Below are positions 53,817 through 62,634 of a DNA stretch of 64,000 bases, in pieces. Made by a program: the position numbers and the translations under genes. The DNA is from Emticicia sp. C21 (GTDB lineage: Bacteria > Bacteroidota > Bacteroidia > Cytophagales > Spirosomataceae), in the NCBI RefSeq assembly GCF_003418935.1, contig NZ_QVMT01000010.1:1-64000 (forward strand), in the 5' to 3' direction. The notes beneath the pieces were generated by a model, which was not told where the DNA came from, ran no database searches, and saw only the letters and a list, made by a program, of their open reading frames with translations. Each line of letters begins with the position of its first letter. Positions within the stretch are counted from its first letter, which is position 1.

Positions 53817-55427
53817 ATGTTTTCAAACGATTACATTAACTATTTAATAGAAAGAGGGAATGATGAACAAACACAATTATTAAGCACCGTAAAGAAACTA
53901 CCAGTTGATTTTTTTGATACCCTTTGCGCATTTTTAAACACAAATGGAGGCGAGGTTCTCATTGCCTATTCATTTGAGAATGGATTAACAGGGTTGACAG
54001 AAAATGAATTTAATATTTTAGAAAAGAATATTATAGGTGGAATTAATAATGCCAATAAAATTCATCCCAAACCCCGAATTGTGATAAAAACGGTTTTTTA
54101 TCATCAAGAGAGAATCCTATACCTGAAAATCCCAAATAGCCAGTCGGTTCATACAACCAACAATGGTAATTATATTTATGAAAGGCGTGATACCTTAAAT
54201 ATCCATGTCGATAATATCTCCGACCAGCTTCGAATTCAAGAGAGGAAAAGATTCTATTATCCTGATAATAAAATAGTAAGATATATTGAGTCTGAGCATT
54301 TCAATATGGAGGTCTATAATAAAGCAATGAATCTGATATTGCAGACAAGGCCTTCTCATCCTTGGTTAAATATGGACTTTGAACATGTAATGAAAAGTTC
54401 TGGCTTATGGAGAATAGATTTAGAAAGCAAAGATAGTGGTTATACTGTAGCAGCTATTTTGCTTTTTGGAAAAGACGAGGTTATTCGTGCAATTTTCCCA
54501 AGTTTCAGAATAGATGCTTTAAGAGAAAAAGATGGTTTTGATGGCTATTATGACAGAGAAACTTTTACAACAAATCTTATAGATACCTACTATCATTTGA
54601 TGGATTTTGTGCACAAGCACCTCCCTGACTTTTTTGTTATTAATAATACCACAAGAATAGGCATTCGAGATTTAATGTATCGTGAGGTCTTTATCAATTT
54701 TCTGACTCATCAGGATTATAGCTCAGGGCTACCAGCCAAATTTGCCATTACTCATGTAGATGGCACTTTTACAGCCAATAGCAATAGAACAAGTCTGAAT
54801 AAAAATATAGATCCCAATAATTATCAGCCAATACCTAAAAACCCAATTATTGGCAGATTTTTAAGAGAATTGGGACTGGCAGAAGAATTGGGTTTTGGGT
54901 TAAAAAAAATTGCTGCTTTTGTGAGACAGTTTTCTGACGAAAAACCGCAGTTTCATGATGGGCCAACTTTTTTAACCTCAATACCACCGATCACTAAGAA
55001 AAATGCTGTAGATGAGGATCTAGAGAAAAAAGTAGATTTAACAAAAAAAGATGATTTTCTGGTTATTGATTCAATAAGCGATTTCCCGCCGCAAATTTCT
55101 CGACCGCGCCAATTTCCTATTATAAGTAATTCTGTACCTAGAGAAAGTTCTTCCAATAATCCTATGTCTATTTTTGAGGATTTAAGTGAGCAAAAGAAAG
55201 AACGACTTTCAAGTATAGTTTTATTCCTTAACCAATCAAAACATAGTACTACCCAGGTGTTGATAAAGCAATTGGGTGTTTCCAGAGAGACAATAGCCAG
55301 AGAGGTAAAAATACTAAAAGAGCACCGTCTGATTGAATTCAGAGGTGCTCTGAAAAACGGTTATTATTATCTTACTGAAAAAGGACTATCAATTGCAAGA
55401 ATTTTATCAGAAAGTGGCAAGTCTTGA
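53817..55427 (+). CDS. AlbA_2 (Schlafen-like)/RecG-C-type regulator with a C-terminal winged helix
   Basis: 536 residues. The N-terminal AlbA_2 domain (FFDTLCAFLNTNGGEVLIAY, about 33-52; RILYLKIPNSQSVHTTNNGNYIYERRD) is found in RecG-like putative transcriptional regulators. A middle domain carries the usual YREVFINFLTHQDYSSGLPAKF and GRFLRELGLAEELGFGLKKI motifs. The C-terminal 70 residues (LSSIVLFLNQSKHSTTQVLIKQLGVSRETIAREVKIL) form a winged helix. The whole protein probably binds DNA and a nucleotide-like ligand. Its divergent position next to eboA makes it a candidate regulator of the ebo operon (inference). Confidence 0.8.
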   Translation: MFSNDYINYLIERGNDEQTQLLSTVKKLPVDFFDTLCAFLNTNGGEVLIAYSFENGLTGLTENEFNILEKNIIGGINNANKIHPKPRIVIKTVFYHQERILYLKIPNSQSVHTTNNGNYIYERRDTLNIHVDNISDQLRIQERKRFYYPDNKIVRYIESEHFNMEVYNKAMNLILQTRPSHPWLNMDFEHVMKSSGLWRIDLESKDSGYTVAAILLFGKDEVIRAIFPSFRIDALREKDGFDGYYDRETFTTNLIDTYYHLMDFVHKHLPDFFVINNTTRIGIRDLMYREVFINFLTHQDYSSGLPAKFAITHVDGTFTANSNRTSLNKNIDPNNYQPIPKNPIIGRFLRELGLAEELGFGLKKIAAFVRQFSDEKPQFHDGPTFLTSIPPITKKNAVDEDLEKKVDLTKKDDFLVIDSISDFPPQISRPRQFPIISNSVPRESSSNNPMSIFEDLSEQKKERLSSIVLFLNQSKHSTTQVLIKQLGVSRETIAREVKILKEHRLIEFRGALKNGYYYLTEKGLSIARILSESGKS

Positions 55428-55434
55428 GTAAAAT

Positions 55435-57309
55435 TTAGAAAGTCAATCTTTTTACTATCGACTTTTCGACAGGAGCCTCCGTACTTCCATTTCTGAAAAC
55501 TTCGGAATTTTCTGCCAATATTTCATTGAAAAAAGTTACTCTGCGAAGCAAAGACCATTTTTCAGGATGAAGCTTAAACAAGTATTTAATAGCTAATCTT
55601 TGTTGATTGACTTTGCCGTTTTTATAAGTTTTATATCGGTTTACTGTCATGCATTCATTTATTCTTTTTCTACCTCTTGAAGATTTCTTTTCTGCTATTA
55701 AAGTATGAAATTCGCGATAAGCCAATTTATCTAAATCAATAACTTTAATTACATCAAAGTCAATAAAATAGTCACGAGCTGTTTTTTCCAGAAAATCCAG
55801 ATTCTTTCTGACTGTACTGATAGTTTTTGTATTTAAATGAATTTGATATAATGTAGATTGATGTTTGTCTTCATTTATTGAGAAACCGTTCATATAATTA
55901 TTAAAAAGCTTTTCAATTTCAAAACAGTCTATTACAAAGAAATCAGGCTTCCGCAAATTCTGCAAGTAAACATTTACAAAATGCTCTATTGAAATCACTC
56001 CATCGGGCCATTCCTGTTTTGATAAATATTCAATAGCCGATTCGTCTAATACTATGTTGGCTCCGGAATTAATTAAGGAATAATGAAAAATAAATTTGAA
56101 GTCCTCTAATCGTTCATGAAACATAGGTATTTTCAAAACTTCACCTTGCATTATATAATTAAGCAGATGCCATTTGAACTCACCTTTATTGATCATCGTA
56201 TGCAGATTTTTAACACTGCCTACAATTAAATTAAAATCTATTTCAACCCAGTGCTCTTTAGTTGATCCACCTACCGGAATCATATATCCATTTTTAAGAG
56301 CCTTGAATAAAAGTTCTTGATTGCTTATACTTAATTGTTCAATATGATTAATAAAAAGAAACCCTTGATTGGCTTGTTCTAATTTTCCAATCTTTTGTTT
56401 TCCTTCATTAGTTACATATCTATTATTAAGAATTCTCTTATATTGCCCAAATGCCTCAGTCTCAAAATCCTCTTTGCTTATTAGCGCACAATCTAATTCA
56501 ATAAAAGGCACTTCATAAGGAAGATTCCTGAATATATATACAAAAGTCGCTAGGTCTTTAATCTCAATCCCAGACTTACCATAAATCAATATATTGTTCC
56601 CAGATGAAATAGCTTTGATCGTTTCATCAAAAAAGCTTTTAACCAATTTACTTTTACCTAGAAAGGATTTCTCAAAATAGGGGACACGCTTTAGTATTTC
56701 TACATCCTCAATATCTGCGTCTTTGAAGAAAAGGGAGCGAAAAATTTCACGTTCCTGAATAAAAATTTCTCTTTCTGATTTCAGACAATCTAATAGATAA
56801 TTAATAATATGATGTTTTTGGGATTCTATATCTTTTGAGACTTCTGATTTTGCTAAATGAAGATCATCATTCAGTTTTACTATTTTTTCTTCATACTTAT
56901 TTTTTATCAGGCTATTTCTTTTTAGACATTGCTCAATTCTAAAAAGAATCGCTTTAAAGGCGGCAAATTGGCTTTTAGAGTCAACTTGATAGCGTTCTAT
57001 TACATCAAACAAACCACCCTTCTGATAGAGGCTAAAAATGTCTTCATAATTATCTCTTGGCGAAATAATCATGATAGTCGGAATCTCCGGAAAATTCCGG
57101 TTTAACCCCCATGCAAATTCAATACTTTGTTTAGTTGAAGAAAACAAATGCTCATCAATTATAATCGCATCAAAAGCATTAGTAGGGTTGTCTAATAATT
57201 CAAAAATAATTCCCGGGTCTAACTCAATAAAGATGGTATGATTTTTTCTTAACCATAGTAAGAAGTCCGGACGCTCGTTGAAGAACTTTCCTGTAAGTAG
57301 TAGATTCAT
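55435..57309 (-). CDS. Degenerate sigma-54-activator-like protein with receiver-like N-terminus
   Basis: 624 residues. Residues 1-125 resemble a receiver domain that keeps one Asp (AFDAIIIDEHLF) but lacks the N-terminal acidic pair. After a coiled coil (about 130-200) comes an NtrC-type AAA+ domain that is recognisable by order but has lost its key parts. Walker A reads IYGKSGIEIKDLA, the GAFTGA loop is missing (FGQYKRILNNR), Walker B reads GFLFINHIEQLS, and the arginine-finger segment reads GEFKWHLLNYIM. It is therefore unlikely to hydrolyse ATP or activate sigma-54. It may be a scaffold or an antagonist. Convergent with the AlbA_2 gene (7 bp apart). Confidence 0.7.
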   Translation of the reverse strand: MNLLLTGKFFNERPDFLLWLRKNHTIFIELDPGIIFELLDNPTNAFDAIIIDEHLFSSTKQSIEFAWGLNRNFPEIPTIMIISPRDNYEDIFSLYQKGGLFDVIERYQVDSKSQFAAFKAILFRIEQCLKRNSLIKNKYEEKIVKLNDDLHLAKSEVSKDIESQKHHIINYLLDCLKSEREIFIQEREIFRSLFFKDADIEDVEILKRVPYFEKSFLGKSKLVKSFFDETIKAISSGNNILIYGKSGIEIKDLATFVYIFRNLPYEVPFIELDCALISKEDFETEAFGQYKRILNNRYVTNEGKQKIGKLEQANQGFLFINHIEQLSISNQELLFKALKNGYMIPVGGSTKEHWVEIDFNLIVGSVKNLHTMINKGEFKWHLLNYIMQGEVLKIPMFHERLEDFKFIFHYSLINSGANIVLDESAIEYLSKQEWPDGVISIEHFVNVYLQNLRKPDFFVIDCFEIEKLFNNYMNGFSINEDKHQSTLYQIHLNTKTISTVRKNLDFLEKTARDYFIDFDVIKVIDLDKLAYREFHTLIAEKKSSRGRKRINECMTVNRYKTYKNGKVNQQRLAIKYLFKLHPEKWSLLRRVTFFNEILAENSEVFRNGSTEAPVEKSIVKRLTF

Positions 57310-57799
57310 TTGGGATTAGCACGATATAAATTATATACAATTCTAGTCAATCTAAATGCTTTATTATAAGGCATTTAAGGGTATTTTTATGAAGTGAATA
57401 AATCACTTTCAGGTAGATATGGAGTCATAGTTTTTGGCCTTCTTTTAATTTTCATTAATAGGATGTTGGTAAATTTATTGAATTGCAATATTTATCACAA
57501 ATATTTATTATGTCAATTCTGTAATGACACTATAAATACATAATAAATTTCAATACAGATATTTAGACAGGAGAATTATATATAAAAAAACAACTTCAAT
57601 AGCCTTGTCGTAAATGCTTGTGAGTCAAGTAGTTAACTAACTTGTTAAAATTGAAAAATTGGCAATAATCGGAATTTGAGAAAATCAACTAAAAATAATT
57701 GTAGCGAATTATATAGATGTAATTAAGGGAAGAAATTATATAAAAATGTGGAATTCCTGGAAAAATTGGGGTCACAAAGATAGGAAATTGTAGAAGATA
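57310..57799. other. 490-bp intergenic region with one copy of a 52-bp element
   Basis: AT-rich, no gene seen. It contains the element at 57497-57548 (listed separately). The rest shows no promoter consensus or recognisable parS site; a palindrome-like stretch around AGTTAACT (near 57630) is too imperfect to call. Confidence 0.45.
57497..57548 (-). repeat. 52-bp intergenic element, copy 1
   Basis: Matches 60004-60055 at 41 of 52 positions without gaps, including blocks TTATTATGTCA and GACAC with a fixed 10-bp spacing and ATAAATAC. This copy also forms an 11-bp inverted repeat, ATTTATTATGT (57503-57513) with ACATAATAAAT (57538-57548). Both copies lie upstream of minus-strand genes (the sigma-54-like gene here). 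Confidence 0.65.
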
Positions 57800-58687
57800 T
57801 TACGCAGATTTTTTAAATACTTTTTCAAGGTGTGTCATTATTCTTTCTAAATCATGTTGATTAAAAAATTCGATGCTTATACTGCCTGTTTCACCATCTT
57901 CTGATTTCAATGCAACATTGGAGATAAGATTGCCCTCTAAAGATTTAACAGTAGTATTAAAGTATTCCAGAAGCCATAGGTTTTGTGACTGAGAAGTTTT
58001 ATAAGAAGTCTTTTTAGCTAGGTGTTTGGCTAATTCTTCAACCTGTCTAACAGATAAGCCATCTTTTAGTATCTTTTGCAGTATCGTAAATTGTATTTCT
58101 GGGTTTTCTAATGCAATTAGTGCTTTTGCATGTCCCATTGATATTTGTCCTGTAATAATTGTTTTTTGAATTTCTGATGGAAGTCTTAATAAACGAAGAT
58201 AGTTGTTGACAGTACTTCTGTCTTTACCTATTCTTAATGCCAGTTCTTCATTAGTCATTTGATATTCTACTATCATTCTTTCGAAGCTCATAGCAACTTC
58301 AATGGCGTTAAGATTCTCTCTCTGAATATTTTCTATCAACGCCATTAGAGCAGATCCTTCATTATCAGCGTTTCTAATATAGGCAGGAATTTCTGAAAGT
58401 CGGGCTAGTTTACAGGCTCTTAATCTTCTTTCTCCGACAATTAATTCATAATGGTTTCCTTGAACTCTCACCGTTATTGGTTGAATCAAGCCATGGATTT
58501 TGATGGATTCTGCTAATTCAAACAATTGCGGTTCCTTGAAATCTTTCCTAGGTTGATTTGGATTTACCCTGATTAATGATATATCAATATTTTCAACTCC
58601 CTTAAAATGCAGCGATGAACTAAAATTGATTTCAACGTCAGATAACAAAGTTGATAAGCCTCTTGGTTTACTTAAATATTTCATCAT
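57800..58687 (-). CDS. parB: ParB/Spo0J-family partition protein
   Basis: 295 residues with the CTPase/N-terminal domain (RVNPNQPRKDF; LAESIKIHGLIQPITVR; ELIVGERRLRACKLA; LMALIENIQRENLN, about 40-125) and the helix-turn-helix DNA-binding domain (LALRIGKDRSTVNNYLRLLRLP; GQISMGHAKALIAL, about 145-195). A short C-terminal dimerisation segment is present. It binds parS and spreads to segregate DNA. It starts within the parA remnant by a 4-bp ATGA overlap. It looks intact, but its ParA partner here lacks the ATPase N-terminus, so it depends on another ParA or is a relic. Confidence 0.9.
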   Translation of the reverse strand: MMKYLSKPRGLSTLLSDVEINFSSSLHFKGVENIDISLIRVNPNQPRKDFKEPQLFELAESIKIHGLIQPITVRVQGNHYELIVGERRLRACKLARLSEIPAYIRNADNEGSALMALIENIQRENLNAIEVAMSFERMIVEYQMTNEELALRIGKDRSTVNNYLRLLRLPSEIQKTIITGQISMGHAKALIALENPEIQFTILQKILKDGLSVRQVEELAKHLAKKTSYKTSQSQNLWLLEYFNTTVKSLEGNLISNVALKSEDGETGSISIEFFNQHDLERIMTHLEKVFKKSA

Positions 58688-59370
58688 TCTTTCAGAATTT
58701 TTTTATTATTCCTTAATAAAAATTCTTTAGCCAGATTCAGATAGGCAATTGCACCGGCATTTTCAAAGATTAAATCACTACTTCCATAAGCGCCATATTT
58801 ACGATCAACAAAGAAAACGGGCATACCGAAACTAGGGGCATCAGCTAAACGGATATTCCGTGGTATAATAGTAGTGTAAGTTAAATCGTCGAAAGCGGTT
58901 TTCAATTCTTTTACTACTTCTTGCGATAAATTAGTTCTCCCATCATACATTACAGGTATTACTCCTTCAATTTTTAAGTTAATATTGACTTTCTTCTGCA
59001 CTAATTTAATTGTATCTACTAGTTTAGCCAACCCCTCTAAGGTAAAATACTCGCACTGAACCGGTACCAGGCAAGAATCACTGACTACTAATGCATTGAT
59101 AACCAATAAGCCTAGAGATGGAGAATAGTCCATAAAAATAAAATCATACTTGTCAGCATGGCCTTCAATTCTTTCCTTCATAATGGCCTCCCTGCTCATT
59201 TCATTGATAATTTCAATTTCAAAACCTGCCAGGTCAATATGAGAGGGAATCAATTGAAGATTTGGGATATTCGTTTGTTGAATTGAATCTTCAAAAGTAG
59301 AATCACCGACCAGTAATGAATAGATATTGTTTTTTTCAAATTCTTTCGGATTTAACCCAAAACCTGATAT
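58684..59370 (-). pseudogene. parA: parA lacking its 5' end (no Walker A)
   Basis: Coding sequence homologous to ParA can be followed from 59370 (ISGFGLNPKEFEKNNIY, which in intact ParA lies just after the DLDPQGN motif) to the stop at 58684. A TAG at 59371-59373 precedes it, and no ATG is in frame at the right place. The parts present (YDFIFMDYSPSLGLLVINAL, PVQCEYFTLEGLAKLVDTIK, PRNIRLADAPSFGMPV) are well preserved. The missing N-terminal 45-50 residues carry KGGVGKTT, so no functional ATPase can result. The sequence beyond 59371 is unrelated, so a rearrangement or deletion cut the gene. Confidence 0.85.
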
Positions 59371-59422
59371 CTAAAACTACTAATTATTAAGTTCCGATTC
59401 CACTGGGTAAGATATAGAGGTT

Positions 59423-59836
59423 TTAGTCAATTAAATATTGACTGAGTGATTGGTTATAGAAATTTAAGCTTAGTTGTTTACTATTATTGGGCTCAAAGAA
59501 CCTCAGATAATATCCGTTATTATCATGAATTAAAAATTCTCTGAAAACTCCATCACGAGTATCAGTAATAGGACTGATGATATCTACTTTTAACCGTATT
59601 GCCTCCCAAAGCTTATCAAGCTCAAATACTTCAAAATTAATGTAATAAGGATAGTTAATGACAAAATTGGGTTTGGTAGTAAAAATAAATGTGGTTGAAT
59701 GAAGGGAAAATACCACATGAATATCCGAAAGAGCATCACAGTTGATGCCTAAAACCACCGAATAGAAATGCTGAGTTTCTAATAAATTCGGTGTATATAG
59801 CTGTAATGAAATATTTTTAGCCCAGTGTTTTTCCAT
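59423..59836 (-). CDS. VOC (glyoxalase/bleomycin-resistance) family protein
   Basis: 137 residues with the vicinal-oxygen-chelate pattern: first half LYTPNLLETQHFYSVVLGI, second half ISPITDTRDGVFREFLIHDNNGYYLRFFEP. The metal-ligand positions are only partly conserved (a Gln at LQLYTP, a Glu in FFEP), which leaves enzymatic activity uncertain; small-molecule binding is possible. It lies directly upstream of the broken parA and in the same direction. Confidence 0.72.
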   Translation of the reverse strand: MEKHWAKNISLQLYTPNLLETQHFYSVVLGINCDALSDIHVVFSLHSTTFIFTTKPNFVINYPYYINFEVFELDKLWEAIRLKVDIISPITDTRDGVFREFLIHDNNGYYLRFFEPNNSKQLSLNFYNQSLSQYLID

Positions 59837-60225
59837 TGATTGATATGTTTTAAAGGTTTGTTAAAACTTCAACAATAGTGCATAATGGACACAGCGGTAT
59901 AACGATAAAAATCGTGCAAAGAGATAATAGGTATTCATTTTAGTAGTAAAGTTTGGCTTTCGTTTTCAGGGTATTGTAAATGTACCGAATCAAAAAAAAA
60001 ACTACAAATTTTTATTATGTCATTTTTAATGCGACACAATAAATACACAATAAGTGGAATAAAAATTTATAAAAAGAGTGCTTTAGCTCTGAAATGACTG
60101 CTAAAAAATTAAAATATTGCAGTAAGTATCAGGTTCGTACTGGTGTAAACGTCAGAGAAATAGATACTAAATAAAAGAAAAACTGTAGATTAAAGGGGTC
60201 AATGGGAACAAGTTACGATCGAGAT
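59837..60225. other. 389-bp intergenic region with the second 52-bp element
   Basis: AT-rich. It includes the repeated element (60004-60055) and an A-run (59992-60000). A 26-codon plus-strand frame at 60094-60174 has no coding character. Nothing else was recognised. Confidence 0.45.
60004..60055 (-). repeat. 52-bp intergenic element, copy 2
   Basis: Second copy of the element at 57497-57548, with identical spacing of the conserved blocks TTATTATGTCA, GACAC and ATAAATAC. It lies upstream of the VOC gene and of the broken parA. Confidence 0.65.
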
Positions 60226-60570
60226 CTACACTACCAGGTATTTTCGAATAAGCATCAGCATATGTAAATAGGTGCTGTCTTCTTCATATTGCTTTTCGTC
60301 AGAGTAATCAATTTCTTTTAGTCGGTCTTTATCTTTTCTTTCCAGCCACCAATTTCGTAATTGAATAATATATTTTCTTACGGTTCGATATTCATCATTA
60401 CAATTCCAATCAATTACTTCAAGTACTTTATCCTTTTCAAGGGCATCCATAAATATCTGAAAAGCGATATGAAGCAATAGGGTATCTCTCTCTATCCAGC
60501 TATACTTAGGTAGTGATTCAATTTGAACCGGATTATTCGAAAAGGTAAGTTTTCTTTTCTTAGTTTCCAC
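60226..60570 (-). CDS. Unrecognised small acidic/basic helical protein
   Basis: 114 residues, rich in charged amino acids and Trp (YSWIERDTLLLHIAFQIFMDALEKDKV, VRKYIIQLRNWWLERKDKDRL, HMLMLIRKYLV). No signal peptide, membrane segment or known motif is visible. The periodicity suggests helices. The gene lies in a region of remnant partition genes and could be of phage or plasmid origin, but nothing in its sequence proves that. It starts with ATG at 60570. Confidence 0.5.
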   Translation of the reverse strand: METKKRKLTFSNNPVQIESLPKYSWIERDTLLLHIAFQIFMDALEKDKVLEVIDWNCNDEYRTVRKYIIQLRNWWLERKDKDRLKEIDYSDEKQYEEDSTYLHMLMLIRKYLVV

Positions 60571-60888
60571 GAGCTATCAGATAATGATTATAAATTTATC
60601 AGAAATTCCAATAAAGCTTCCGAATTATAGTGAATAAAAATAAAACTTCACCTATTTCTTGCCATTTATTAACTAGCAAATTATAAATATAGTTATAAAG
60701 AGGATTAAAAAATCAGAATATATTGCTCATCAGTCTTTAAAGTAAGTAAGGTAATGGGAAACATTATTTGCCATTACCTTACTTAAATAGTCATTATAAT
60801 TATTCGGTTGAGATTTATGAGACAGCGTAAGTCATAATTTTCCACTGGTGCCTCTGTAGATAGGTGAGGCTAATATAATTAGGCTAAA
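60571..60888. other. 318-bp region with a 15-bp stem inverted repeat
   Basis: No gene. TAAGTAAGGTAATGG (60743-60757) and its perfect complement (60771-60785) enclose a 13-nt loop. The stem is strong, but no clear T-run follows in either direction. It may end the holA transcript (minus strand) or be an isolated repeat. Confidence 0.5.
60743..60785. repeat. 15-bp perfect stem hairpin
   Basis: Arms 60743-60757 and 60771-60785 with a 13-nt loop (gaaacattatttg), 104 bp downstream of the holA stop. Confidence 0.65.
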
Positions 60889-61896
60889 TTAATGTAATAT
60901 CTCAAAAACCAACGTCTGCAATATATCTCCCTCACTTTCTTCACCCGTTTCAACTCCTTTTGATTTTAAGTCAGCAATTTTCAAAGAATGAATCACTGCC
61001 GTCAATTTATGTAGCGAATAATTTCTTGCTGCATTGAGATAGTCTTTAGCAAAAAAACTATTTACTTTTAATAGTGATGCAATTCCGCTTTCTGATTTAT
61101 CATTGGAGGCATGCACTAAAAGTACTTTACTGAAAAAATTATAAAGGATAATCAGAATAGGCTGAATAGGATTATCTTTTGGGTTATTGCCAAAATAGAT
61201 AATAATCTGATTAGCTCTCACCACATCTCTCTGAATCAACGCCTTTTGTAATTCGAAAACATTATATTCTTTACTAATACCTACATATTTCTGAATCGTA
61301 TCCGCATCTATGCCTTCGCCCAATTTTACATTTAATACTACCTTATCAATTTCGCTTGTAAGACGCTTTAAATCATTGCCGATATACTCAATGAGTAATT
61401 GAATGGCTTTCATACTTATTTTAACTCCTTTCGAATGGCAATAGTCTGCCAAAAACTCAGGTAATTGATTATCATATAATTTCTTCGAATTATGCAGCAC
61501 ACCATTTTTGCCAAAAGCCTTTACCCAGGTCTTTCGTTCATCGTGCGCGTTACTAAAAGCTAAAACCAGAATAGTAGATGCCAGAGGTTGTAAGGCATAA
61601 TCTTCCATTAGTTTTTGATTTTCTTTTTGGTCAATCCCTTGAATATGCTGAGCATCTTTTACAATAATCAATTGTCTGTCTGCCATCATCGGAAAACGAC
61701 GTGCATAATTCAATAAGGCTCCCATATTTAAGTCTTTTCCGAATAAAACAAATTCATTGAAGCCCTTTTCATGCGCAGGAATAGCCAGTTGCTGAATTTT
61801 ATCTATTATCTGTTCAATATGAAAGGGCTCCTCGCCATGTAAAAAATACAATGGCTTTAAGGTGTCTTTCTTTATTGATTTAAGTATTTCTGCCAT
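60889..61896 (-). CDS. holA: DNA polymerase III subunit delta
   Basis: 335 residues matching HolA: KPLYFLHGEEPFHIEQIID (N-terminal nucleotide-binding-like start, about 14-32), FPMMADRQLIIVKDAQ (about 68-83), IEYIGNDLKRLTSEIDKV (about 173-190) and VGISKEYNVFELQKAL (about 209-224). It loads the sliding clamp as part of the replicase complex. Length is normal. It ends just before an AT-rich region with a hairpin and is preceded within 3 bp by the acpH-like gene on the same strand. Confidence 0.92.
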   Translation of the reverse strand: MAEILKSIKKDTLKPLYFLHGEEPFHIEQIIDKIQQLAIPAHEKGFNEFVLFGKDLNMGALLNYARRFPMMADRQLIIVKDAQHIQGIDQKENQKLMEDYALQPLASTILVLAFSNAHDERKTWVKAFGKNGVLHNSKKLYDNQLPEFLADYCHSKGVKISMKAIQLLIEYIGNDLKRLTSEIDKVVLNVKLGEGIDADTIQKYVGISKEYNVFELQKALIQRDVVRANQIIIYFGNNPKDNPIQPILIILYNFFSKVLLVHASNDKSESGIASLLKVNSFFAKDYLNAARNYSLHKLTAVIHSLKIADLKSKGVETGEESEGDILQTLVFEILH

Positions 61897-61899
61897 CGA

Positions 61900-62523
61900 T
61901 TATCTTATAATATAGTTATGTGTATAGTTTTTATCGGTTAAAAAAGCCGTGCATTGTTGTACCATTTGTGGGAAAAATAACTTAAAATTCTCATTAAAAA
62001 AATCATAGTGTATTTTTAAATCAGTAACTGCCTTCTCCATATTCGATTTAAATTCCGTTCGTTTCGCAACTCCGGTTAAAGCTCGTTCCATACCCCAGAA
62101 TTCGCTATAATTTTTCAACCAATCATATTTAATCATCGAATCAATCATTGGTTTCATTTTATCAGGTAATACATCCCAATGATTAAGAAACGACTGGTGT
62201 GTACGTTTCCGGAAATCCTCAAACGGCTCTGAAGAATAAGAATACCAATGCTTAGCCAGAAAATGGTCGAAATATATGTCTATCACTACCGAAGCATATT
62301 TGTGATAGTTTTGATATAGTACAGTTTTGCAAGTGCTGACCACAGAATGGGTATCCATAAAACTATCAATTAAACGATGTAAAAGGATGCCATTTTTAAT
62401 ATTTTCCGAAAAATGTTGATTTCGAGGGTGCTCAATTCTGCCAACTACATAGTCTTCCAACAGATTCCCGACTAAAATTTCCTCATTGTCACCAGAAAGA
62501 AATAAATGTGCTAAAAAATTCAT
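61900..62523 (-). CDS. acpH: Acyl carrier protein phosphodiesterase (AcpH-like)
   Basis: 207 residues of the ACP phosphodiesterase family: MNFLAHLFLSGDNEEILVGNLLEDYVVG (1-28) is the diagnostic start, with His/Asp metal ligands in LLHRLIDSFMDTH and IDIYFDHFLAKHW. The enzyme removes the phosphopantetheine arm from holo-ACP. Only 3 bp separate its stop from the holA start, so the two are co-transcribed. Confidence 0.88.
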   Translation of the reverse strand: MNFLAHLFLSGDNEEILVGNLLEDYVVGRIEHPRNQHFSENIKNGILLHRLIDSFMDTHSVVSTCKTVLYQNYHKYASVVIDIYFDHFLAKHWYSYSSEPFEDFRKRTHQSFLNHWDVLPDKMKPMIDSMIKYDWLKNYSEFWGMERALTGVAKRTEFKSNMEKAVTDLKIHYDFFNENFKLFFPQMVQQCTAFLTDKNYTHNYIIR

Positions 62524-62634
62524 TTATAAAGGGCAGAATTTGTACGTTTGTGGCAAAGTTATGAAATAAGAGATAATAAAATATCTAAGTTTCTGTTAGA
62601 TTTATAACCTTAGTGACAAATTAAATTTAAGCAA

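Noticed and set aside
57600-57660. A parS-like site around AGTTAACT
   Set aside because: The symmetry breaks after 8 bp and the sequence does not resemble the parS consensus GTTCCACGTGGAAC.
60094-60174. A 26-codon plus-strand frame
   Set aside because: Too short, no similarity and no convincing promoter or ribosome-binding features.
57310-60225. A plasmid replication origin near parB
   Set aside because: There is no replication initiator gene and no array of iterons or DnaA boxes in the surrounding sequence.
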